Shown here: piece by piece, positions 47,049 through 57,122 of the stretch
Numbering within the stretch: the stretch's first letter is position 1
Layout: every line of letters starts with the position of its first letter
Source: Zhengitettix transpicula
Lineage: Eukaryota > Arthropoda > Insecta > Orthoptera > Tetrigidae
Assembly: GCA_037074705.1 (NCBI GenBank)
Contig: CM073593.1
Location: 60,801,501 to 60,865,500 of the forward strand
DNA length: 64,000 bases
Reading direction: 5' to 3'
The notes under the pieces: model-generated
Seen by the model: the letters and a program-made list of their open reading frames with translations, nothing else
What the model was told of the DNA's origin: nothing
The model's database searches: none
Made by a program: the position numbers and the translations under genes

Positions 47049-47240
47049 GATTTATTTTCAGTCATAGTCAACAGCTTAGGTTATTAGCGACTCATTATGG
47101 GAACTCAACTTGCCTTGGCCGGGGACTGATTTTACGACAGTTTCTCTCACATAAACAAACATCCATGCCGTCGTCGGGATTCGAAACTGACTGCGATGCG
47201 AGGCAGTCACGCTGACCCCTAGACCACAAGAGTTCGGCAT
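47049..47240 (-). mobile_element. tRNA-derived SINE, full head
   Basis: Read on the minus strand the head shows an A-box-like TGGTCTAGGGGTCAGCG (from about 47227 downwards). A perfect 7-bp stem, TGACTGC/GCAGTCA, flanks an 8-nt loop (47188-47209, an anticodon-arm relic), and a B-box-like GTTTCGAATCCC lies at 47176-47187. The body has GTGAGAGAAACTGTCGT and GAGTTCCCATAATGAGTCGC, and the 3' end is AAAATAAATC. The tRNA source cannot be fixed. The shared body and tail link it to the copy at 33441-33620. Confidence 0.75.
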
Positions 47241-49470
47241 AAGAAATTTAATACTCAGGAGGTAAAAGTGAAACAAAGCTAACATATAGAACCTGTTAAT
47301 GAATTACTAACTGGTGGCTGACGTTTTATATAAACGCAGCAGAAATAAACAGAATTATAAATTTATTGATATGAACTTGGCGGTTCACAAAACATCGGAA
47401 TTGGGAAGTAATTGAACAAATGAAGGACAAAAATAATTAAATTTCGATATGTATGATTGAGAAACGATGAAGTTTTGCGGGTAAATTCTATTATGATTGT
47501 GAATATTCGGCCTAAGTGGAATATTATGGAATTTCCCTTAAAATAAAGTACAGCTAAGAAACTTTTCAGATTTAAAAATTAATTTACATAACCGAACCTT
47601 ACTTTTAACAACTTCCACTACTTTGAAAAACAAGTGTAGAAAACACAAATTATAAAGTCCTGTTACGTTCGATGTAAATACTTCAAATTTTATGTATCTC
47701 TCGTTTCCTGAATTATCATATTTAAGTGTTGTTTTTATATTTACGCATTATAATTCTCTTTAATATTTAATGAAACTGAGTGTCGAGTTTTACTCGGCCA
47801 TCACAGATGACACTGTCCGGTGTTTTTTTGCGACTTTAATATTACAACTTAAATTTGTGCATTGTTTTATTACTGTGAGACGGAGAAACGACCAAAGCGA
47901 GGATAACAGTTACGATGTTATAATAATTTAACATAGTTCAAATAAAATCGCCAATTTTTTTCACGAGTTCGCTTAATCTCGTCAATGCACATTGTAACTT
48001 TATTATCGGTATATTATTTCAGACATTTTGATGAATTTTTTTTCTGACCAACCCTTTTTTACGTGAAGCAGGGGACGCATTACCGGACCAACATGTAGTA
48101 GCGCAAAAATTCTGGGAAACTGTAACGCGATTAGTCGATTTTAGTTTGAGCTTTATTTGATTCAAGTCCTCTTTCATGTTCCACGGATTAATTTGGACGG
48201 TAACGAGCAGACCGAATATCATTAAGAGCGCATTATCCCCGTACTGTAATATCTCTGATAATGTTTGATCTTTAATAAGAAATATGCGACAGTGCTATTT
48301 TAATTTATTTCTATTTAATGCCCCGAATCTTAATAACAAATAATGTAAGGTTAACTGAAATAGTACTGTCATTTTGTGCTGTGTGTCTTACGGTCTCTCA
48401 CGATCTCAAAAAACCTATATAAATAGCACCAAACAAGCCCGTGCAAGTAGAAAAGGTAAACACAAATCATTTCTTATCTCTGAGTGCCGACTTAGCGCAA
48501 CGTTTCGACCCAACAAAGAGTCTCGAAGAACATACTGCGAATTTATGAGAATGATTTACCTGCCTGCAGTAAAACGATAACATTTAGTAGAAACAAGTAG
48601 GAGACTTACCACATACTTCGAATTTAAAGCGTTGTCGGAAAAATCTTAATCCATCGAAACAAATACAACGTTAAGACTTTTTATTTCATTCGTATAAAAT
48701 AAGGAATCAGTTTTCTTCGTCGGATTTATGTACGAAGTATTCCTCCGCAGAGTATTTTTGGTTCATAAAATGTTATTTTAAATCACTACATTTTACCGGG
48801 TTATTGTTTAGAGTGAATTAAATGTTTTTGATTAAAAATAATTCAACTAGTCGTGAAATATTATTTTGTGTCCATGATGTGATTACATGTTTGTTAGAAT
48901 TTCCCGCGTTCATTTGCACTCGGTATTAAAAGTCTCTATTATCCAAATAATATTAGCATATAATTTCAAATAGCATGTTTACTATAAAAATCTTTTTTTT
49001 TTCATTTTATTAAATTACACTTCTTAAGTGTTTGATAAATTATAATCGTATTGGAATCTTATAAAATATATAAATGGGATTAAGTCATTGCGAATTTTCG
49101 AATTAACATATAAATATGTTTTCTAAAATACTTGTCCCTAATTTCATCTTCATTCTTATATACAGTCAAATCGTAAGGCATCACTATTATTTTCTAGAAG
49201 GAAATGAGGCGTATTAAATTATTTATCTAATAATTCTCAGAAAAGTAGTGCACAAAATTAATCGTATTCCTTTTCATACATATGACGTACACTTTTTCTT
49301 CTTATTTCTGTTTTCAGTTTTATTTTGTTCCGAGAATCTATTTTACACTGATTTTCTCGATCCTATCTACATCACCTTTTATTTTTGTTCTTGAAAAGGC
49401 GACCGGGCACAATTTAAAATATTTCAAAATTTATAAACGTCTAAATGAAAAATTTTACGTCTCATTAAAA
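47241..49470. other. AT-rich spacer, nothing recognised
   Basis: The frames at 48019-48222 (-) and 48374-48580 (+) were inspected. Neither shows a recognisable domain. Confidence 0.45.
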
Positions 49471-49473
49471 ATT

Positions 49474-49687
49474 AATAATGAGAATGATAACCAAATGCAG
49501 ACAAAATAAGTGATAACATATATACCACACAACCTTTGGGATCCTTGACCTTTTCTTCCGGTGCTAAGAAGAGCCTTGAGTGACACAACTTCACTCTTCA
49601 GGTCACAAAACTCAATAGGGGGACAAGGATTCAAGAAAAGTTGTGTGGTATTTGTATTTTTGTCTGTATTTGAATATCGTTCTTATT
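49474..49687. mobile_element. Fold-back MITE, copy D
   Basis: The left end contains AGAATGATAACCAAATGCAG, then ACAAAATAAGTGATAA and ACCACACAACC. The right end contains GTTGTGTGGTATTTGTA, then TTTTGTCTGTATTTG and ATCGTTCTTATT. Together these form an inverted pair of about 60 bp. The interior keeps the family phrases TTCTTCCGGTGC, AAGAGCCTTGAG and CACAAAACTCAA. Confidence 0.8.
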
Positions 49688-49984
49688 ACCTATAAACGTC
49701 TGTTTGGTATTTATTTTATCACTTATTTACGCCTATTAATTGGCTACTTTTTAATCTAATTAAATTTTAAAACATTTTGTATGGCATTGGATTTTTAAAA
49801 ATATATTTGATTTCAATTTAAGTCTGGCTCTTAATTGGAAAACGTGAACGAAAACGATTTTTCGAGCAAAATTCCGACTAAAACCACGATTATTTTGATT
49901 AATAATTTGAAGTGTAACTGGTTCATTATCGAATTATTTACCGAAAAGAATTATCCGCCATTTGCTTTGTTGTTAAGATCAACT

Positions 49985-50145
49985 AATGAGTTGGATAAAA
50001 TGCGTCGCTAGACAGTAGTTCCACAATTAGTGTGATTATGATGCTGAACAGGATGGCAAATCCAAACACCCATTCCCGTTCCGGTATTCGAACCCCGGGA
50101 ACTCCGTGATGCGCTCCAATGACGCGGACAACTCCACCTCAGCAG
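49985..50145 (-). mobile_element. Second tRNA-derived SINE type
   Basis: On the minus strand, GCTGAGGTGGAGTTGTCCGC (about 50141-50122) resembles a tRNA A-box region. CCCGGGGTTCGAATACCGG (about 50098-50080) is a well-formed T-arm with a B box (GGTTCGAATACC). It is followed by GGGAATGGGTGTTTGGATTT. Head spacing fits a tRNA-like promoter. The body is unlike the 33/47 kb SINE, so this is a different family or head. The 3' end is not clear and may extend to about 49985. Confidence 0.6.
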
Positions 50146-52047
50146 GTCGGCAACAATGTTGTTCAGCGTGGAGTAATCAGCATTCTGGTAAACTATCCTA
50201 TACTGTAGTTTCGGTACTATGCTATTACTTAATATATAGTTTTAGACTTAAAATGTAGGTTTTCCTTAAATCTTGTTATACTTCTCTGCAATACAATTTT
50301 GATATATATGAGACATTGGGGATGGACACGCAACAAATATTTTCTTATGTTAAGCATTGGTATTTTTACATATATTTTGAATTATGGTCCCTTCTCTACT
50401 CCAGAAATGCTTAGGTTTCCTTGATCGTTGTTATTCGCCTAAGTGTACTTTGATAAACTTTATTTTCGAAATAAATATTTTCAATTATAATTTAATAAAG
50501 TTTTATATATTAAGACGACAGATTTACTCCAAATGAATCCGACAGACTCTATAACGTATCTCAACCTTTTAATTGTTTGCACTACACTGGTTTGTTCTGT
50601 TTAAAAATTTACGCCTAAACGGAATACAATACTCTTATTCTTATTTTATCGTTCACTGGAATAAATGGAGCAATGTAAATACCACTGCCCTAGAAATGAT
50701 TTTAAAATCGTGTGTTTAACCTAAAAAAATAATTTCCTTACTAAGAATCATTGGTTTAACGTTTTCGAACACGACACATGACATGCCCTTCAGGGCTGGG
50801 GAGAGTTTACACAAGACTGAAGAAAATTAGACTTTATCTTACGACTAAGATCTGATTCGTGAGGTCTACCTTAGCGTGGATACAAGTCGTAGGACATGGG
50901 AAATGGGGTGGGGGAAATGTCGTGCAAAGCTAAGTAAAACACAGAATAATAAGTAGCCTTTACAGATTATCTTATAACATTTATTTTCCAAGAGTCGTGT
51001 TTAACAAACAACGTTGCCATGCGATTAGTCACTTTTCCACAAGTCTGCTTTCTACCAAATTTGTTCGACACAAATGCAGCAAATCGGCAACCACGCTGGT
51101 ATATACATTCATTCAAAGTTTAATGAAAATCATTTCGACGCTTTCAAGATACACGAGAGTTGAAAACTATCCACTCAATAATATACTTGTATTTTATTGA
51201 ACAAGTACAGAACATAAATATGTTTGCCTTATTTAACCATCAATAATTTCTTAAACGATAGGAGTCGAATAAAATTATGCTACTATCATTTTATAAAACA
51301 TTTATGGTCCATTATGATTTTTCGTAAACGATAACCCGATGTAAAAATGTTTAAGTAAGACAGGCCAAAAAATTAAAATATTATTTTTCCAAAATTATTA
51401 TTTCCTTGCGTCCTCCTCCATCACGTGAAATTCATGCGTTCCAAACAAACAATATCCTGCTTCAAATGTAATTAATACAAAAAGAGTTTAATTAAATACT
51501 AAATAATAATTTAAATTCGTTTCCACTTTCCTCGACAGTTTGACTAAAATTTCGACAATTATTACATACTAAGTTGTACGTAAATAAGTAGATTATAAAT
51601 AATATGAAAATTCATTGGCATATGTTCAGCCATTTTTTAGTTTAATACGGGCAGACAGAGAGTAACACTCCAGTTTTATTTACATAAAAGATATATTAAT
51701 AATTAACATTTTATTATTATTATTACATTATTTTGTATAGCACAGTTCCCTTATTTTACTTATGTTATTATTTTATTTAATACTATTATTTATATGTTTG
51801 AATAGCATTGAAATAAACTTCTGTGGTGTTTTTTAATTGGTGCTTGCTCGGTCAGTAACCTTTCTGTAGTTTTTATGTTCTCGTGTTCAGATTAATCACC
51901 GTAATAGACTTGTTTCTCTTTTTTTACAACTTTGTGTGTCACTTTCCTCTTAACGCTCAGTATTGACATGAAGCTCTGGAGTTGACAACATACAAACTCA
52001 ACTGTGCAAATTTATTAGAATATGTTTTAATTTTGTCCTGTTCAAAG
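50146..52047. other. AT-rich spacer, nothing recognised
   Basis: No supported gene. The frame at 50997-51200 has no recognisable domain. Confidence 0.5.
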
Positions 52048-52506
52048 TTTTTTTTAGGGCAACAGGCTACATCAGGATAATCCACTTTGGGCAACTCCCC
52101 TTTAATAGCATAGGAAGGGATTTTAAAGGGGGGATGCTGAAGGGTGGAGGAAGGTAGCCAAGGGTTAGTAGGGCCCCCGGGCTATAGTTCAAGGATCCTA
52201 CCCGGCATTCGCCTAAAGAAATGCAGGGAAAACCCTAGGAAAACCTGCATCGGGTAGGTCGGGCATTGGGTACTTGTCCCACGCCCTTCCGATAGCGGGT
52301 GAGGAGTTTGCTGTGGGGACGCAGCATTCCCTTCTCCGTACCTCGACAAGTTTAAGAGGCAGCTGGCCGACTGTTCCTATGGCAATAGCGGACAACATTT
52401 TACCGTATGCCCAAGGTCTGCGACCCCGGAACATACACCTCTCAAAACAGGCCGAGGTGCCTCGGCTTGTGGGAACCTTAGTTCAAAAAAAAACCAGAGA
52501 GAAAAG
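52048..52506 (-). repeat. R-family repeat, locus 6, 5'-truncated unit with T-run at its 3' side
   Basis: It begins with TTTTTTTTAGGGCAACAGGC (the inverted A-rich 3' end) and runs to about 52506, where the unit is cut after the GAACCTTAGTTCAAAAA block. Core blocks are intact. The frames at 52213-52434 (-) and 52274-52528 (+) are by-products of the repeat. The A-rich 3' end together with 5' truncation is the pattern expected of an LTR-less retroposon. Confidence 0.85.
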
Positions 52507-53714
52507 TGTTATCGATTCACTTATATAAATTTAATTTTGTGAAATAAATACCATTCATTAATCTATTTACAACCATTATAATCTATGTAACAGACCGGAA
52601 TCTTCAGTTACAAAACATATGTCAATTTTGTGAGTTGTGATGACCGACACTTGTGCCTAAAACGTAGAAAATTACAATGGAGATTAATGGCGTTGTCCAT
52701 GTATTTCTGTCACTTTACATGGCGTCGCATTAGCTGACACACTGACAGGTTTGAAGATTTACCATGAACAATTGTTTATGACCCATTGTAATGTATGTTC
52801 CCGTCAATTTTATAAAATTTTACCAAAAATGTGAGTTTTTCTCTACTTTTTCTGGTCACTTACAAAATGAAAAATTCGTATAAAGTTGGTAAAATACTAT
52901 ACAATACAATGCATTTATTTGAATTGAGTTTCACATGAGTGCTATATTTATGGTATTTATATTTTAGTTATATAGTTATAGGCTGTTCTACTAATTTTGA
53001 TTACTCTCGGAAATGCCATCTACAAGCTTTGCACAAGAATAATGATATTGTTTGCCTTACCTGTGGTTCGCGTTAAGATTGAATTTACCAGTGTGTTGGA
53101 GTTAGCCGTACCAAGCCTATTTAGAAGTTCCCTCGAAGCGAGAACGCCCTCAATGGCCTAGCCACAGTTGTACCCTGACTTGAGGACGAAGGCTCTGTAT
53201 GCTGTAGATTAGCTGTCATGGCCAGTGGTTCATGACAACACAACCTCGTGAAAATAATACGTGTTGACGCAATTTCGAGCGGAAGAATGTGGCTTAAAGT
53301 AATTATTCCAGGAATAGGAATTTTTTTAAAGTCTCCACTAATATATTTTTTCAATAAGACAGCTTCAGACATCTGTCTCATATTATTTCCGCAATTTTAA
53401 ATTACATTCAATCATATAGTATTAAAGAATTGATCTGCTCCAGTTGTTAACTACTTTAAGAGTCCAAAGGTTTTTTAAAACTAATTAAAAATTTGCAAAC
53501 AAAATACTGAAATTTATAAAAACTTAATGTATGATTGGTGCCAATACCAGATTCAGTTACACGTCTGTGACTGAGTCAAAATTATAGTTTACTGTTTTGA
53601 CTTTAAGGCATTACAAAACTAGTGCTCCTTAATCGACATGATAAAGACAGTAAGTTTATACGTAAGTAGCCAAAGTTATATCGAGAATAACCAATAATAT
53701 GTTTCTATAGTAAG
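52507..53714. other. Spacer, nothing recognised
   Basis: A CpG-containing patch at 53090-53300 gives an 86-codon minus-strand frame (53121-53381) that I do not recognise. Confidence 0.45.
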
Positions 53715-53920
53715 CGTCATGTATGAGGGCGGACGATTTCAATGAGGTTCTACCCATCCCCGCGCTCAACCACCAGTGTGACTTCGACGTATCGTTGTTT
53801 ATTGCAAGTGCTTCGTGTCAACGTCGGAGAGGGATGAAAGACAACTCCTACATCAATCTGCGCTACCCACTGTTCTTGGTGACGTGTACTATAGTCAGTT
53901 TATTTGTCAGCGTATTATAA
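53715..53920 (+). CDS. Candidate last coding exon with hydrophobic C-terminus (hypothetical)
   Basis: The frame is open from 53714 to the stop at 53918-53920. It has markedly GC-richer codons (third positions G/C in roughly half) than the AT-rich DNA on both sides, where composition changes sharply after the stop. It contains two cysteines near the middle (HQCDFDVSLFIASASCQRRR) and ends with a basic linker and a hydrophobic tail (YPLFLVTCTIVSLFVSVL). Such a tail suits a GPI-anchor signal or C-terminal membrane segment. The ATG at 53723 may be internal. A possible acceptor is the AG at 53713-53714 or 53726-53727, but the polypyrimidine tract is weak. I do not recognise the family. A GC-rich repeat fragment is the main alternative. 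Confidence 0.3.
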
Positions 53921-53975
53921 TTATAATTATAATATTATATTATATAATATAATTATAATATAAATAATAATCCTA
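53916..53975. repeat. (ATTATA)-type AT repeat
   Basis: Irregular TATAATTATAAT and ATTATATTATA units immediately after the stop of the exon candidate. Confidence 0.8.
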
Positions 53976-55800
53976 TATTTTTAGAATTAATTATCATAGC
54001 TATATTTAAGTTGATATTAAGTATTTCTATATAAGTTCAAGACTATTTTTATAAAGAATTTTTATTTATTCAAATCTAAATTCGTGGTTCAATAATTTTT
54101 CGTGGCTAGTATTACTTTTGGACTTAGGTTTAAGACTTAATTTATGATTCTAAGGCAGTCATATTTAGCCAATATAATAATTATAACAATCACGACAGAA
54201 GATCCTTTAAAACTAATAATAGTTGTTCTGAATACTAATTTTATCATATAGTTTTGTTATTTGTATAGTTGAAAGATTTAATACATAACTAAATTACATT
54301 AACATTAAATGTATGAAATTCTTAATAATTTTGAATGCAAGGCTATAAATATTGCTTTTATTCCATTAAAATATATTAAAAACGGTAAGTAACGATTTCT
54401 GTGGAGAGGTTGCGTTCCACAATTTCTATAAAACGTAGGCTATCTACGAAGTTTGTTTACATTTTGAAATATTTTCTCATTTATTTCTTATAAGTTCATA
54501 AGTAATGAAAATTTTTACCATATTATTTCCGTCCTGAAAATCATTTTAGGAATGAGTAAGTCGGTTAATATGATTTTTTCAATAAATGTTATAGTTAAAG
54601 AGAAAATAATTAACAATCTGAGCTTGTTAAAATGATTTATATTTATTATCCATTAACCGTCCAAGTGGACACAGGAGTCGTCACAAGATACATACATAAC
54701 AGAGTACATAAAATATAAAGTGTTATAAACATTCAAAATAAATAATTTTACAATGATATGCTAACAAGTAAACGCACTATTCAGTTTATTAACGTATTAA
54801 TTTACATAATTATAATTTGATTTTCTTATGATTCGTCTTCGGGAATAATTATGAAATTCATTTAAACTGGATGATCTAGATGCACGCGTATTATGGAAAA
54901 TAATACACGCCTCCATTTTTCCACATCAATTGTGGTGAAAAATTAAATAACAAAAGCCTTAAGTTTTATTTTCTTCGCCATATTTATTCTTCTTTTTTTA
55001 CCTTACAACATCCATAATTCAAAGCAATAGGTTACTGATTTTTTGTTTATGTAGGACTAAAAGCTCTTAAATCGTTGCTAAGAAATGATATATTATATAT
55101 ACTGAACGTTTTTATAGTAGGCTGAATAAGAATGTGATCAATTTATGTTGAGGTAAATAAACGTTTCCATTTGCCACGAAATGGGAGTAATGTCAGGATA
55201 ATCATTAGAGAATAACTTCATTTGAAATATTAAAGAATCCAGTTACTATAATATACAATATTCGTGAGCAATTAGTTAATTCATAGTATCCGTTTGTTTT
55301 TGTGAATATTTTATTATTATTTATTATTTTTAGTCGCTTGATGATAAGACATTGGCGACATTCTATAACTACTGCGTGAATTTATTACAATTGTTTCGTA
55401 AATGTGGTTAATATTTATTAAAGATCTCATTCTTAGTAAAGAAAATTATTATATGCATAGTTCATAGCAGCATCAGCCACGACGTAATTCAACGATAGAG
55501 GTGACAAAGGGGTCGTAATCAGAACCAACTTTTGAAAGTTGCCCCCCTCTTCTCCTCGACCTTTCTTCGCAACAAAAACGCGCATTCCTCTTACTCCCTT
55601 CTTGGCAATGCGGGATGTTGCGGCGCACCCGAATTGAAATGGAGAGGACTTGGATTCGATTTCCCGGTTCGTCGTCTCCATTTGAATGTTTTCAAAGTGC
55701 CCAAACTCGCAACAGAATCCAAGAGTAAATTCCGATACACTATCTTCTATTACTTCTTTTCTTACGCTTCTGAGAAAAAGATTTCAAGCAGAACTATATT
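53976..55800. other. AT-rich spacer; GC-richer end at 55540-55690
   Basis: 55540-55690 is GC-richer and gives overlapping frames on both strands. It lies just upstream of a retroelement fragment and may be repeat-derived. No product is recognised. Confidence 0.4.
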
Positions 55801-55805
55801 TATTT

Positions 55806-56552
55806 ACTAGCTGGAAGCCCGGCGTTGCCCGTGTACTTATTTATATAAACCCGAAAAATTATTTAATTCTATATTGATCTTTAGTCAAGAAGTGATTTAG
55901 CCTAAATCTAACTGTACTTTCGGCCGATAGTGGATTAATTAAACAGCTATAAAATACAATGAATTTTATTGCAACTATTCCAACAAATCCACACCTCTGA
56001 ATTTCTTTGTGAATAGAATACTTAATTATACTCTTTAAGTATTGCAGTATATAATTGTCCCGCAGTCTTCAGACATTACGAAAGATTAAATTCATGAAAT
56101 TCTCAGCTAGTCAGAATGAAGATAAATAGTCGTCATATTTGAGTCACTTATAAATCCCGAAAACCCCAAAAATTAACTTACATTTTTTTATTATCATTTG
56201 ATGGATTATTACTGGATAAAATTATACTTTTCATTGAATGGAAATATTTCTGCTTTATTTCATTACGGGAAAAGGAACAATTTCCTTTGTTCGTCACATA
56301 GTAACGTCTCTCTTTCGCGTGACGTCACGGTCTCTTGGTGCGCAGTAAATTAACGCTAAATTATCAAATTTTTTAATTATAATTCTTTCCACTTTTATGC
56401 TACGGGTTTCTGAACCCCCACTGTACTGTTTCTCGTGTTTTGAAGAATACGTGTACCAATTTTTGTTGCAATCTTTCCACGCGTTTAAATTTGTATGGAA
56501 ATTAACGTAAAAACATATATACAAATATACATCCGTTTTAATTATATAGATT
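55806..56552 (+). mobile_element. Insect-type retroelement fragment (5' CTAGCTG...CCCGGCGTTGCCCG)
   Basis: The start, ACTAGCTGGAAGCCCGGCGT followed by TGCCCGTG, is the well-known left boundary phrase of a retroelement 3' segment common in insects. The right end has CATATATACAAATATACATC followed by TTTTAATTATATAGAT, the usual AT-rich tail. No reverse transcriptase is present. The middle holds an unrelated-looking CpG patch near 56310-56340. The same superfamily may be represented at 7120-7796. Confidence 0.5.
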
Positions 56553-56626
56553 CATTTTCGGATCAATAAAACCCGTTTTCTAATTTCTATTACACTTTGC
56601 GAATAACTTATATTAAATAACCATTA

Positions 56627-57112
56627 TCTATGAAGAAGTCTTTATATAGGGTAATACACCTACTGGCCACTTCCCTCGTATAGAATAGGAAGTTGATTAT
56701 AAGGGGGGATGCGGAAAGGCAGAGCAAGGTAGACAAGGCTTAATTAGGTTCCCCGGGATAGAGAAGTATCCTACCCGGCAATTTGCCTAAATGTGATGCC
56801 GGGAAAAGACTAGAAAAACCTGCATCACGTAGGTCGGGAATTTGGTAATCGTCTCACGCCCTTCCGATGGCGGGACGCAGCATTACCTTCTCTGTGCCTT
56901 GGTCACTTTAGGAGGCAGCTGGCCGACTATTCCAATAGGAATAGTGGACGACTTTTACCGTATTCCCAAGGTCTCTGACCCCGGTGCCTCGGCATGTGGG
57001 AACCTTAGTTCAAAAAACGAGAGAGAGGAGAAGGAATCTCCAAAGGTAGCCTTTTCCTGAGCTCTCTGTGAAGGCTCACTTGCAAGAGGAAACTCTCACA
57101 GGCTTCTTTGAC
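56627..57112 (-). repeat. R-family repeat, locus 7, unit flanked by a 9-bp direct repeat
   Basis: Inverted unit. Its 3' end carries the TTC-type linker in inverted form (CTATGAAGAAG) at about 56628, and its 5' end lies near 57105-57112. Core blocks include CCTACCCGGCAATTTGCC, CACGCCCTTCCGATGGCGGG and TTTAGGAGGCAGCTGGCCGA. A region corresponding to GAAGAGTTTGCTGTGG in other units is deleted. ATTATCTAT occurs at 56623-56631 and at 57114-57122, a possible target-site duplication, though the left copy overlaps the linker. Confidence 0.8.
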
Positions 57113-57122
57113 AATTATCTAT

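Noticed and set aside
55560..55690. Overlapping frames on both strands and a B-box-like GGAAATCGAATCC
   Set aside because: The T-arm does not pair convincingly, no A box was found at the right distance, and neither frame is recognisable.
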